64,000 nt of DNA from Siniperca chuatsi (GCF_020085105.1 NC_058058.1:1568751-1632750), one strand, 5' to 3'; shown: positions 10,445 through 21,130, counted from the first letter of the stretch. Notes: generated from the sequence alone by a model not told the origin. A program made the numbers and translations.

Positions 10445-10555
10445 AAATATGAGGATCACACTCGTTTTGTGTCTTTCTATGCTGATGACATACTGCTTTT
10501 TATTTCAGATGTTCAAAATATTTTTCATACTTATTTAAAAGAGATGATTCAATGA
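10445..10555 (+). pseudogene. L1-like LINE reverse transcriptase relic (YADD box)
   Basis: A 36-codon open stretch, KYEDHTRFVSFYADDILLF then ISDVQN, matches the catalytic YADD box of L1-clade LINE reverse transcriptases. The stop TGA follows at 10553. Nothing else of the element is recognisable. The same relic sits downstream of every C exon. Confidence 0.7.
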
Positions 10556-11112
10556 TTAGATTAAAGTTTTCCTACCATGTGATTTTGTTCCAAAGGTTTA
10601 TTATTAAAGAAAAATCTGTAATGACTATAGGAGAATATAGTTTCAGTCATGAAGGCATTCATATAGATTGTGGCAAAACATTTCAGCCTTAAACTACAAC
10701 CATCACTGGTTTGGACTAATCAAACAATAGTGACGAATTTTGTCTGATTGTATAATGTCTCTTAATATACAGTATGTATGGCTATACATTATGTAATGTT
10801 ACTCATTCTTTCTAAAGTCATCATAGAGAAATTACAACATTTTTGTGAGCTCAGTTTTGCTCTGGATTTCATACAGTCAGTGTTACCATTTAGAGAAACT
10901 CATTCAGCCACTTTGATTTAAAAGAAATTAAACCAACTGATTTGATGAAAACCTCTTTATTATCTGGAAACACTGAAATAATATTGAAACATTGGAACAA
11001 GCTAGTAAATATTGTTATTGAAACATGTCAAATAAAAGAGAGAGACAGTTGCAGAGTGCAGAGTGAGAGCAGTATCAGAGTAAAACCAGTAGCAGAGTCC
11101 CAGTGAGTCAGG
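10556..11112 (-). other. C1 3' UTR and flank
   Basis: On the minus strand this follows the C1 stop codon. An AATAAA poly(A) signal lies at 10956-10961, about 155 bp past the stop, which gives a short 3' UTR. Beyond it nothing recognisable is seen. Confidence 0.6.
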
Positions 11113-11444
11113 TCAGGACTGGGGACACTGGTCTCTCCTCAGCGTCTCTGAGAGCGGAGTCTGGGAGCCCTGGGTGGCCTCACAGGTCACAGAGCCCACC
11201 TTCCTCCACTGGTCTGCAGGGAGCCTCAGGGTGCTGCTCCAGCTGTAGTGGCCGTCCTTCTCCAGCACCCCGGGGCTCCTGCTCTCCTCCCAGCTGCTGC
11301 TGCTGCTGCTGCTGCCGTCCACCTTCCAGGCCAGACTCCAGTCTGAGGGGAAGCCCTTGTTGGCCAGGCACATGAGCGTGGCCTTCCCCTGCTGCAGCTC
11401 CTCGCTGGAGGGGGGCAGCACCGTCAGGGTGGGACGGGCATCAC
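11113..11444 (-). CDS. C1: Ig light-chain constant exon (kappa-like)
   Basis: Encodes the constant Ig domain that pairs with the heavy chain. Acceptor TCTCCTAG; the exon starts GT GAT GCC and completes a Ser codon begun by the J segment ([21 protein letters not shown]). The 109-residue domain has the intrachain pair Cys25 ([15 protein letters not shown]) and Cys87 ([10 protein letters not shown]), core Trp39 (SLAWKVDG), and Cys106 in the C-terminal DQCPQS for the bond to the heavy chain. A run of seven Ser (AGC codons) follows KVDG. Poly(A) signal 10956-10961. It is transcribed opposite to all the V genes. Similar C exons, differing mainly in Ser number and an Ala/Val at residue 2, follow as C2-C5. 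Confidence 0.93.
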
Positions 11445-12291
11445 CTAGGAGACACCAATCAGCTTAGAGGACAGGGACCACACAGTTGTCAATCAAACAC
11501 CAGCAACTTGGACACCTTTACTGTGTGAGAGTGGATTTTCTCCTCTAAGGAGTTTCTGTCAGCTGTTTTTTCTGCTCCACCAGTCACTCACTCACACATT
11601 GTTTCACTTCCCTTTAAGAAACCTCTCATGCATATCAGCACAGAAAGAGTCCTCATATGACCTGAAAGACATCAAACTACACTGGAAATAAAAGAACCAT
11701 ATTTTAAACTATAAAATACAAAAACACCTTTTTTTATTATTTGGAGAAAACATTGAAATCCCCTTTTCAGTCATCTATGATTTCATTCAAAGTCCTGCTA
11801 CATTTATACAAACATATTTACTGTCAAAACTGTCAAAAGGGCAAAAGTTAATCAGATGCACTTTTAAAGGACATTATTAGCCAAAAATAACCGACGACCA
11901 GGTAAACTGTTCATCAGACATATTTAAAAATACAAATAGCATCAGAGAATTGTCGACATTATTTCAAACTGAGGTTAAAAGACAATTTGAGCCATTTTAG
12001 AAGATCAGAGATTTGAACATATTTTTCTTCATTCACACTATTCAAAATAAGTTTTACTTACTTACTTTATTTTTCCTCCTGTTCAAACACATTTAAACAT
12101 TTAAAGAGAAGTTCAGTAAAGCTGCTTTGAGTTCAACGTTGTGGTTAAAGAGGAGAAATAAACAATAAGATTGAGTCTTTAAAGTGATTTAGATCAGTCC
12201 AGTGGAAATTTATATCTACTACAAATGTTCAGACACAGAAATTAAAACCTAAACTGACGATACGATATTTAATATTTGTGCAGAAACTTAC
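11445..12291 (-). other. J-C intron of cluster 1
   Basis: An intron of about 850 bp between the J donor and the C1 acceptor. No coding sequence. On the minus strand GGGGATTTC (11755-11763) resembles an NF-kappaB site, as found in the mammalian kappa intronic enhancer; this function is inferred. It is retained in clusters 2 and 3 and disrupted in 4 and 5. Confidence 0.5.
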
Positions 12292-12329
12292 TTCCAACAT
12301 CCAGTCTGGTTCCTCCACCAAAAGTCCTC
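12292..12329 (-). CDS. J1-proximal: Ig light-chain J segment
   Basis: 38 nt encoding [12 protein letters not shown], with the FGGG bulge motif. Donor GTAAGT at 12286-12291; the last base A pairs with GT of C1 to give Ser. RSS on the upstream side: heptamer 12330-12336 (CACTGTG on the minus strand), 23-bp spacer 12337-12359, nonamer GGTTTTTGT 12360-12368. Confidence 0.93.
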
Positions 12330-12661
12330 CACAGTGATACAAACTGATTGAGTCGTCGTACAAAAACCTCTCACTGCAGAGAGACACGGCTCTCTGACTT
12401 TGTCTGACAAAAGTCCTCAAGTTTCAACTTTAATCTAAAAATCGAAATGCACGGCTTCTCTGCTCCAAGCAATTATAATCATTACATTCATGATTTAATT
12501 TATAATACAAAACTGCACTTTGGTTTTTTAAACAACACTGCATGGCAAAATTTGGAAGTTAAGATACATAATCGCATATTTCAATTTCTAGACAAAAATA
12601 TAATTGCAGAAATAAAAATGTTGCTCATGAATTAATGAAATACATCAAAAATTGAACTTAC

Positions 12662-12699
12662 TTCCAAACTCCAGTCTGGTTCCTCCACCGAACGTGTAC
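12662..12699 (-). CDS. J1-distal: Ig light-chain J segment
   Basis: 38 nt encoding [12 protein letters not shown], donor GTAAGT 12656-12661. RSS: heptamer 12700-12706, 23-bp spacer 12707-12729 (ending CGCCGT rather than CGTCGT), nonamer 12730-12738. The 287-bp gap to the proximal J is AT-rich and non-coding. Confidence 0.93.
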
Positions 12700-12738
12700 C
12701 ACAGTGATACAAACTGATTGAGTCGCCGTACAAAAACC

Positions 12739-13119
12739 TCTCACTGCAGAGAGACACGGCTCTCTGACTTTGAACACAACAAACTCAACATAAACACTTC
12801 CTGTTTTTAAAAGAATTAATTATTTCATATTATATTGATCAAACACGGACATCATTTTCAGAATTAATCACATTTTAATAAATGTTTTTTCCTTTATGTA
12901 AATGTGAAATTTTAATTATTCTAGCATTAAATTAAACCAAAAAAATAACACTCTTAAAGAAAATGTATCTGCAGTCATCAAAACCAATCCACATGAAAAT
13001 GATCACTGACACATTATCAATCAATACTCTGGTAAATGTATTGATCCATTGAGAAACAGCATCGTCAGAGTAATCCAAGTCCCTGCTGGAGTCAGTCAGA
13101 GCATTTCCATAGAGAGCCA
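12739..13119. other. Spacer between the distal J1 and the VB1 promoter
   Basis: AT-rich sequence with no gene. It is the region between the two divergent units: J1 reads left and VB1 reads right. The same spacer is present, with small changes, in all five clusters. Confidence 0.5.
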
Positions 13120-13165
13120 CTTTGCATCAGCAGCACCATGCTCCAGTGCTCTGGGAGAGTTTATA
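13120..13165 (+). promoter_or_regulatory. VB1 promoter: octamer-like and TATA-like elements
   Basis: CTTTGCAT (13120-13127) matches 7 of 8 bases of the Ig octamer ATTTGCAT, and TTTATA (13160-13165) lies 32 bp downstream. The leader ATG is about 80 bp further on. The same pair is conserved before VB2 (octamer 29097-29104), VB3 (40337-40344), VB4 (50771-50778) and VB5 (62729-62736). Confidence 0.6.
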
Positions 13166-13245
13166 GTCCTGAGAGTTGAACACTGGATGACTGACAGCTG
13201 TCCTTCATGACAACAGAAGCCACAGAAATCCTCCTCATCAAAAAC

Positions 13246-13727
13246 ATGACTTTGCTCTCCGTCCTCATCTGGACTCTCCTCTGCTTCACTCAGGGTGAGG
13301 AAAATCATTTTTCTGTGATGTGAAAATCATTTGGAGTGTAGCTGAGTTTCACCTCACCGTCTCATGTCCCGTGTTTCTTCTCTCTCCTCAGGGTCTGTTG
13401 GACAAAATGTTGTCTTGACTCAGCCAGCAGCCAAAGCAGTGCAGCTGGGTCAAAGTGTCTCTATTGACTGTAAGGCCAGTCCAACAGTTGCTCACTACTC
13501 TGGTTCACAATACTACCTGTCCTGGTACCAACAGAAAACTGGAGAAGCTCCTAAACTTCTGATCTACCTAACATCGGAAACATCTTCTGGAAACTCCTCC
13601 AGATTCAGTGGAAGTGGAGCAGGGAATGGAGTTGACTTCACTCTGACCATCAGTGGAGTCCAGGCTGAAGATGCAGCAGTTTACTACTGTCAGAGTTTTC
13701 ATGAAATCAACAGTCAAGCTGTGTTCA
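13246..13727 (+). CDS. VB1: Ig light-chain V gene, family B
   Basis: Leader exon 13246-13294 ([16 protein letters not shown]); V exon 13392-13727 after CTCCTCAG. The mature protein begins [18 protein letters not shown]. First Cys in SIDCKAS, long CDR1 ([12 protein letters not shown]), Trp in [29 protein letters not shown]3 [15 protein letters not shown]: heptamer 13728-13734, spacer AAAAAGTGTCGT, nonamer 13747-13755. An upstream in-frame ATG (13207, MTTEATEILLIKN) is possible, but the second Met starts a proper hydrophobic leader. Reading frame intact. Confidence 0.93.
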
Positions 13728-13755
13728 CACAGTGAAAAAGTGTCGTACAAAAACC

Positions 13756-13833
13756 TCCCTCAGTCAGACTGAACAGAAACTGAACTGCCTGCTGCAGCTG
13801 GAAGCTACTGCAGAGACTGACACAGTTCACTGA

Positions 13834-13879
<46 letters not shown>

Positions 13880-14115
13880 TTGTTTCACTGACCATTTGGG
13901 GGACAGTCACTAACATAATGCTTTCCCTAGCCCCTTACCATAACCATAACCATAACCTAATTGTAACCTGTACCCTAAAACCAAGTCTTAACCCTCAAAA
14001 AGCCGTCTCTACCCACGGGGACCTCAGTTTCTGTCCCCACAGTGACCCCATGGGTTAGTGTGCGTTCAGGTTAAAGTCCCCACTGGGATATAAAACCAAG
14101 AAACACACAAATACC
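13756..14115. repeat. (CA)n microsatellite and dispersed repeat downstream of VB1
   Basis: A (CA)n run (about 13836-13875) is followed by a repeat of about 235 bp containing CCTTACCATAACCATAACC, GTCTTAACCCTCAAA and AAGTCCCCACTGGGATATAA. I recall this as common in teleosts next to CA repeats. It is also in clusters 2 (29811-30065) and 4 (51485-51760) but absent after VB5, where CA repeats join directly to the next flank. Confidence 0.65.
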
Positions 14116-15712
14116 AGTTTTCCTCCTGAAGTTCAAACAGTCCACCTTAACAACCTGAAGAGACACAAACCAGATTCACAACATATGAAACATCAACGTC
14201 CACACATCACACTGAAATCTCAGGACACTGAAGCTCCATATCTGCAATGCAACAAATGTTTTCTGTGGCAGAAACACTGACGCTTCATAAACATAATGTA
14301 TTCTGTGCCACAATCCATACAGTACATGTCACTGAACAAACTGATTGTTTACCAAACGCCTCATATGTCCCCTCATACGTCATCACAACAGCTGTGTGTG
14401 AACAGAGAGACAGTTTTTGGACAAAAGAAAGTGTTTTCGATTTAACCAACTAATGAGTTTGAGGCCTTGATGCTCCTCTGAGATTTGATCTAAATACTTT
14501 CTGTTAACGTCAGTTTACGTTGTTTGTGTGGGTCATAGAGTTATTGCAAAGTTGATTTAAGACTTAGAAAGTCTCTGGTTATAGTTCCATGGTGTGAATA
14601 GTTGCTAGCTGAGATTATCGGCTAATGTTAGCTCTCTGAGCTAGTCTGCTTGCATTGCACACTTGACAGCTAACGAGCTAACTGATGCACTTTATTATTT
14701 TAATTAAAGTATTGTCACAATGTTTCCTATTCTTGTATATTTACAGTATGTGTATGGACAGAGATTGGAAGCACTGGAACCACCTTTCTCTGTTTTGATC
14801 TGTTTAAGCATGATTTTGCAGAGGCAGTAAAGACGTTGGCTACGCTAAAGCCCTTTTTCAATTTCATATATAACCCTAAAGAAATGTCTGTATTTACACA
14901 GATGGATGTATGAATTTTTTTTTTCTACAAAACAGCCAGGTTCAGGTGAGAGAGTAAGGTCAAAATGATGTTACTTCTAGTAACACTTACTTCTGTATTT
15001 TCTAGCTGCATACAATATGTTTGTGTGTGATTGTCAGTGCAACGAGGGAGAGAGGAGGATGGAGAGAAAGAGGACAGAGAAAGAGAGAGAGGGAGAGAGC
15101 AGGAAGAACCAGGTGAAAAAGTGCACAGATAGTGAAGTTAAGATTGGATCTGTTCGGTCTCGTTAGGAGCTGAGCCCCACTAAAGGTCTGATCCTGGTTT
15201 GGACACATACAGTCGATGTTTTCACAGGTCCAGAATGTTGGACCCGATCTGCATTGGATGTATGGTAAACCTACCTGAATCTGAAATTCACCAATTACTT
15301 TTTTTAAAAGTAATTGATCTGATCTGAAGGGGGCCCGAGCACAGCCAGACCTGACACGAATAGACCCTAATAGAGAGATAACACCAGCACCGGCAGCAGC
15401 ATGATGAGCTATCAATTAACAAGAAGCTGTAATCAAAAAGAGCAGCAATACTTTAGACTAATTATAATGTCCTGAGTCAGAGAAGCTCATTTCTAAAATA
15501 TTATATTTTTATATGCTTCAAAAACTAAATTATATAAATAATGAAAATCCTGTTTTCACCTCCTGGACCAGCAGAAAGACAGAAGATACATTTCTGTACC
15601 GAACCAAATCAAAGTAATAGTGATTAATAGTCAATTTTTAAATAAAGGTTACTGATTTCCTAGAATACTTTGTCCTGCTGTGATTATGACGCACTGCACA
15701 GCTGTTTATCAT
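14116..15712. other. Non-coding spacer between VB1 and VA2
   Basis: No gene seen. Parts recur after VB4 and VB5 (for example the GGTTTGGACACATACAGT segment, 15195-15260, again at 31161-31230 and 63805-63868). A purine-rich GAGA stretch lies at about 15044-15100. The short frames here have no recognisable domain. Confidence 0.5.
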
Positions 15713-15901
15713 CTATACATAACAAGTAATTCCATGTCTCCTACTATTAACCAACCACAGCATGGAAAGTCTTAACAGCAAAGGACCCAGGATGGAGCCT
15801 GGGGGGACGCCCAGATTATAATTGGCAGTAGCTGATGAATGTTGACCAAGTGAGACAACATCATGTCTGCCTGACAGATAAGGACTGAACCAGTTTAACA
15901 C
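15713..15901 (-). pseudogene. LINE reverse transcriptase relic (GVPPGSILGPLL)
   Basis: A 62-codon fragment, LNWFSPYLSGRHDVVSLG then NLGVPPGSILGPLLLRL, matches the conserved WF-SYL and GVPQGSxLGPLLF boxes of jockey/CR1/L2-like LINE reverse transcriptases. It lacks all other domains. An identical relic is at 31676-31864. Confidence 0.7.
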
Positions 15902-16494
15902 CGTGACACAGAAGGCAACATGTCTCTGCAGTCGATGTAGACGTTTACTGTAACTTACTCTACTAATGACAGCAATTAAATACTAAATATATATTTGATA
16001 ATTTCTTATAATCCATATTTAATCTCAGGTCTTTTACAAAATTAATCATGTTTGGTCCAGTGTTGTGGAGTAAATAAGGAAAAATTAACTTTCTGTAAAA
16101 TTACGTAAGTTGCTTAAAAAATAGTTTTCAGTTTCAATTACCTGAATGTGCACCTTCACTGTAGATTCTGCATGATTTGTAATGTAGCGTGTGACCGCTG
16201 TCTTGGCCTATTTATGTTGTCTGTATTGTCTTTATTGACCTAATGCTGTTTTCATGCTGCCCTCTTGGACAGATCTCTCTTGAAAGACAGTTTATCACAA
16301 TAAGACGTTCACATGATTTAGTAAATGTTTAAGGAAAGATTTTCTTGACTTAAAAAGCTGAATATGTAAATACTACACAGCATCCTGAGTTTCATTTAAT
16401 CAACATGAGGATGATTCAAACAGCCAGCTGTCCCAGCACGGAGGAGGAAACACCATGATATGTTGAGGACAGCTACAGTTCACTGACTCTGTGT
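15902..16494. other. VA2 upstream flank (type II)
   Basis: Non-coding flank shared only with VA5 (31865-32448). It joins the common VA cassette at TTTAATCAACATGAGGATG, about 200 bp before the leader ATG. Confidence 0.5.
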
Positions 16495-16596
16495 GTTTGC
16501 ATATCTGTCCTGCCTCTCTGCTCCCAGCCGTTAAGAGGCCAGTGTTGATCAGTGGCTGTCCAGGCCTTTCAGAGCCACTGACACGCCGGCAGCACA

Positions 16597-17162
16597 ATGA
16601 TGATGTCACTGATTCCACTGCTGGCCACCCTGGGGCTCCTTGTTCAGGGTGAGACTCTCTTCTGAAAACTTTGCTTCAGGATGCAACCAGGTTCACCACA
16701 ATGATGTTCTGCTGTGATGGAGAAACACTGAAACGAGCAGCATTTACCTTCTTCCATCTATTCTCCATGTTAAAGAAATGACTCTTCTGTTTGGATGCTG
16801 ATCATCTTTCTCCAAGCTGGATTTGTCTCAATAACCCTTCTCCTCTTTTTCATGTTTTCCAGGTTCATCAGGACAAATCGTCCTGACTCAGTCTCCTGGA
16901 TCTCAGTCTGTTGTTCCAGGACAGACTGTCTCTCTCAGATGTAAAACCAGTACGAGTGTTAGTAGCTCCCTCCACTGGTACCTTCAGAAACCTGGAGAAG
17001 CTCCTAAACTCCTGATTTATTATGCTACAACCCTTCACTCTGGAGTTCCAGGTCGTTTTAGTGGAAGTGGATCTGGGACTGACTTCACTCTGACCATCAG
17101 TGGAGTTCAGGCTGAAGATTCAGGAGTTTACTACTGTCAGCAGGGTGACAGCTTCCCGTTCA
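16597..17162 (+). CDS. VA2: Ig light-chain V gene, family A
   Basis: Leader exon 16597-16648, V exon 16863-17162, splice junction phase 1 as in VA1. CDR1 TSVSSS, FR2-CDR2 [15 protein letters not shown]3 QQGDSFPF. Both Cys and the Trp are present. RSS: heptamer 17163-17169, 12-bp spacer, nonamer 17182-17190. Octamer-like GTTTGCAT 16495-16502. Intact. Its partner in the 16-kb duplication is VA5, from which it differs mainly in CDR3. Confidence 0.93.
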
Positions 17163-17190
17163 CACAGTGATACAACGTCGTACAAAAACC

Positions 17191-17435
17191 TCCCTCAGCT
17201 GGAGAGGAACTGATCTGACTCAACAGCTGCACTGAAGCTAAAACAACAGAGGTTTACAAAAAAAACATTTTTATCAATAATAATTCACTTTGAACACTGA
17301 AACACTAAATATACTGTATCTAACTAAAAGTTATACTTTTAATACTTTCATTAAATGTGCAATGTGTAAGAATGTAAGAGATTTAAGTTTAACTAAAATG
17401 ATCAACACTTCTGACTTCATGTCAAAGACTCCTTT
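17191..17435. other. VA2 3' flank
   Basis: Non-coding. It differs from the other VA 3' flanks after GCTAAAACAACAGAGG and runs to the junction with the zinc-finger promoter fragment at CACCGAAAGTGAAATG (17436). Confidence 0.5.
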
Positions 17436-17590
17436 CACCGAAAGTGAAATGATAAAAACGCTCCGGCATCAATGTTTTGTGTTAACAGAGAGAGGCCGAC
17501 TGTGTCAGAAGAAAGTAAACAAAGTGGCTGAGCGCCGACAGAAAGGCGTCGGAGGGAAACAACTTCTGGTCATCAATGGTTCCGGCAGCA
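17436..17590 (-). repeat. Duplicated fragment of the zinc-finger 5' flank
   Basis: Nearly identical to 3906-4057, starting at CACCGAAAGTGAAATG and ending at TCATCAATGGTTCCGGCA followed by GCACAACTTG. It is the empty site for the LINE ORF1 element. The zinc-finger gene itself is absent, so it is a promoter fragment carried along in the duplication. Confidence 0.85.
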
Positions 17591-18240
17591 CAACTTGTTT
17601 TATTATAAATGAGTGGCGCAAGAAATACTCGTGTTTTTTACTTTATGTAAAAGTAGTAAAACCACTCTGTAAAAATACCATGTTACAAGTAAAAGTCCTG
17701 CATTGAAATTTAGTAAAAGTACAAATAGTAGGCTGTCATCGGCAACATTTATTTTAAGCAGGCCGATCAAAAGTACTAATTTGGGCAGAATGGCTCCTTC
17801 CAGAGTTGAACTATTATTACTGATGCATTAGCAGTTTAATGTCACAGCTGGTCGAAGTGGAGCTAAGTTTAACTACTTTATATACTGTAAGGTAGTTTCA
17901 TTTGTAAAGTTAATCATACATTTTGTAAGTAAACTCTAACTAAAAGTACCTGTAGCTTTCAGATGAATGTAGTGGAGTAGAAAGCAGAACAGTTCTTTAG
18001 TTCATTTCTTCCATGTTTCCACCACTGTTCAGATCCTTTATTTAAGTAAAAGTAACAATTTAAAAATACTTCACTACAAGTAAAAGTACATATTATCAGC
18101 AAAGTGTACTTAGTTTTAAAAGTATTGGTTCTGCAGTAAAATGTCTCCTGTGACCGATATCTGATTCTATCTGATATATTGATTGTTTACTGATGCATCG
18201 ATGTTAGAGCAGCATTTTACTGTTGTAGCTGCTCGAGGTG
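17591..18240. repeat. Dispersed teleost repeat, left arm (copy)
   Basis: Same as 5352-5926, with the additional segment GCAGCATTTTACTGTTGTAG just before the tandem array. Non-coding. Confidence 0.7.
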
Positions 18241-18402
18241 GAGCTAGTTTTAACTGCTTTATATACAGTTAGCTAGTTTTAACTGCTTTATATACAGTTA
18301 GCTAGTTTTAACTGCTTTATATACAGTTAGCTAGTTTTAACTGCTTTATACACTGTTAGCTAGTTTTAACTGCTTTATATACAGTTAGCTAGTTTTAACT
18401 GC
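18241..18402. repeat. 29-bp tandem array, copy 3
   Basis: The shortest array, about 5.6 units, at the same internal position of the dispersed repeat. Confidence 0.95.
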
Positions 18403-19790
18403 CTGTGAGATGATTAATGGGAGAGGAAAGAAGAAAAATGATACACAAATCAGTTTTCTGCTTTTGACTTTTCTCTAATCTTGGATTTTCTTTGTAAAAT
18501 ATTGAATCATTTGACCTCCTCAGGGCTCGAACAGTTAGTGGAGTTAAGCCATGTGAGAAGTTAAGAGGTGAAATGTCTCTGGTGGAGCTGCTAACAACTC
18601 ACAGACATCTGAAACAAGGGGCCCCAACCAGACACCACAAACAAAAACAAGCCAATATATTGCATTTTATAAGCTCATCATATGTTTTATTATGTAAAAT
18701 GTTCATCTGCAGAGTAACTTGTAACTATAGCTTTCAGATAAATGTAGTAAAATGCACAATATTTCCCTCTGAACTGTAGTGGAGTAGAAGGAAAGTAGTA
18801 CTTCAAAACTATATTTAAGTTAAAAAAAGTGAAGAAACAGTGCCAGGAAATGCACTGATATCATTACACATACAAACATTAGGTGCAAGGAGAACGCAGG
18901 GAGCGCTTTACATTCAGTAAAAATACATTAACGTGTAAAAGGAGATGGGAAAATGGAAGAAGACAAAAACAGAAACTATTTCAAGTACATTTTAAAGTTA
19001 CGGATTCGTAGCAGCTTACAATTACAGCACAGGGCAAATTCTAGCATTGCTGGTAATAACTGTTAGTAGGAATCTCCTCTGTGGCTGAAGTCTCCAGTTC
19101 GACCACTGAGCGGCAGTAAAAGTCAGTGTCAACAACCTGAAAGGTTCCCTCTGTAGCTTTAAAAAGACAAATGTGTCTATTGTGCTCGTCAAGTTGGCTG
19201 CGTAACTGATTCAAACCTGGCAGATGCAGTGCTTCATAGTTTGCAGACTAATGTTTCCACCTGACAAACTAAAATGTTTTATAGTGACAGTGGTAAAGCA
19301 CTGATCAAACTGGCTCTTCTTTTGTTCATTAGTATGCATTCAATTTAAATAATTGTATTCTGGATTTTTAAGTCAATAATTATAATAAAGATAAATAAAT
19401 ATTTATTTTATTATTTGGGCGAACAGTGATGGAGCCTGATTAAAGCAAAGTGAAAATGAACTTCGTCCTGTTGGTTGCAGCAGAGGTTCAGGTGGTCTTC
19501 CTCAGACTGGACGAAACTGGTCTTGAAACTGGTTTCACTTCCCTCTCTGAGCTCAGTAACCACGGCAACAGACGGGCATCACCGATGAACCATGACAACA
19601 GAGAGGTTTCAGTACTAAAAGATAAAAGTGTCATGTTTTACTGTATTATACATTTTGATTACCAGACAAAAGCTTCAGTTGTTGGTGGTTAAACATGTAC
19701 AGTCAAATCAGTTAAAACGAGTCTCCGGATACAAAAGGAACAAATCAAGCTGGACTAAAATACTGAATCACTTTCTATATATTGTTAGTT
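18403..19790. repeat. Dispersed repeat right arm and type I VA flank (copy)
   Basis: Near-identical to 6270-7655. It holds the same small frame (from 19450) without a recognisable domain. No gene called. Confidence 0.6.
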
Positions 19791-19995
19791 TCTGTTAATC
19801 AACATGAGGATGATTCAAACAGTCAGCTGTCCCAGCACTGAGGAGGAAACACCATGATATGTTGAGGACAGCTACAGTTCACTGACTCTGTGTGTTTGCA
19901 TATCTGTCCTGCCTCTCTGCTCCCAGCCGTTAAGAGGCCAGTGTTGATCAGTGGCTGTCCAGGCCTTTCAGAGCCACTGACACGCCGGCAGCACA

Positions 19996-20575
19996 ATGAT
20001 GATGTCACTGATTCCACTGCTGGCCACCCTGGGGCTCCTTGTTCAGGGTGAGACTCTCTTCTGAAAACTTTGCTTCAGGATGCAACCAGGTTCACCACAA
20101 TGATGTTCTGCTGTGATGGAGAAACACTGAGACGAGCAGCATTTACCTTCTTCCGTCTATTCTCCATGTTTAAGAAATGAGACTCTTCTGTTTGGATGCT
20201 GATCATCTTTCTCCAAGCTGGATTTGTCTCAATAACCCTTCTCCTCATTTTCATGTTTTCCAGGTTCATCAGGAGAAATCGTCGTGACTCAGTCTCCTGG
20301 ATCTCAGTCTGTTGTTCCAGGACAGACTGTCTCTCTCAGATGTAAAACCAGTACGAGTGTTAGTAACATTTTTTACAGCAACCTCCACTGGTATCTTCAG
20401 AAACCCGGAGAAGCTCCTAAACTCCTGATTTATGGAGCTACAACCCTTCAGTCTGGAGTTCCAGGTCGTTTTAGTGGAAGTGGATCTGGGACTGACTTCA
20501 CTCTGACCATCAGTGGAGTTCAGGCTGAAGATTCAGGAGTTTACTACTGTCAGCAGGGTTACAGCATCCCGTTCA
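19996..20575 (+). CDS. VA3: Ig light-chain V gene, family A
   Basis: Leader exon 19996-20047, V exon 20264-20575. FR1 begins [10 protein letters not shown] (Glu and Val where the others have Gln and Leu). CDR1 is four codons longer than in VA1 ([10 protein letters not shown]). CDR2 GATTLQ; CDR3 [11 protein letters not shown]: heptamer 20576-20582, spacer ATACAACGTCGT, nonamer 20595-20603. Octamer-like site 19894-19901. Intact. Its partner in the duplication, VA6, is broken. Confidence 0.93.
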
Positions 20576-20603
20576 CACAGTGATACAACGTCGTACAAAA
20601 ACC

Positions 20604-21130
20604 TCCCTCAGCTGGAGAGGAACTGATCTGACTCGACAGCTGCACTGAAACTAAAACATTAGAAGCTTCTCTGAAAGAAAACTCATGATTGTGTTAAAAA
20701 GTTATATTTTTATTGTGGAAATATTTTTCATACAATTCAGCAGAGTATTTTATTATTACTGACTAACAGTGTTTGATACATTTTCACACTGTTACAGTTT
20801 ACTCAAACACTGTTTTACAGCAAAGTTTCAATCAGGAAAAAAAAATGGTTCAACAAGGAATTGTAACACAAAACTCTGAATCATTTGTTCTGGAGAAAAT
20901 GTTTAATCATTGACTGATTTGTTGAGGTGACCTGTTTTTTCAGACTCACTGAGAATACTGAATTAGTCAAGAAGGAACCAGAATTTAACACAAAGTAAGC
21001 AGAGAATTCAAACTGATGAGACTATTTGAGCTCAAGGTTCCCTCTCCACATACCTGATGCTTTTTTTCAAGCTTTATGGAACAAAATCGCCCAAATGAAA
21101 CAAATAATTAACAAGACATTATGAAATATA
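20604..21130. other. VA3 3' flank
   Basis: Non-coding 3' flank of the VA type that also keeps a segment (AACACAAAGTAAGCAGAGAATT) otherwise seen only after VA7. No gene. Confidence 0.5.

Larger units (their letters stand above)
5516..20690. repeat. 16-kb segmental duplication, copy A
   Basis: Contains dispersed repeat, array, VA1, C1, two J, VB1, VA2, zinc-finger promoter fragment, array, VA3. It aligns collinearly with 21341-36825 at an offset of about 15.8-16.2 kb. The offset changes mainly with array length. Confidence 0.9.

Noticed and set aside
11103-11375. Plus-strand frame [13 protein letters not shown] with a Cys run, at each C exon
   Set aside because: Antisense shadow of the constant exon; the Cys run is the complement of the Ser (AGC) repeat.
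12229-12420. Minus-strand frame [18 protein letters not shown] across J
   Set aside because: It reads through the J segment and its RSS; only the 38-bp J is used, after rearrangement.
13880-13990. Telomere-like CCTAACC/CATAACC text
   Set aside because: Degenerate and short, part of a dispersed repeat; not an interstitial telomere.
13876-14058. Frame MFVSLTIWGTVTNIM after VB1, and copies
   Set aside because: Lies wholly in a dispersed non-coding repeat with AACCATAACC units.
15002-15415. 137-aa minus-strand frame MIAHHAAAGAGVISLLG
   Set aside because: No domain, partly purine-rich repeat, and shortened in its duplicate at 31148; treated as chance.
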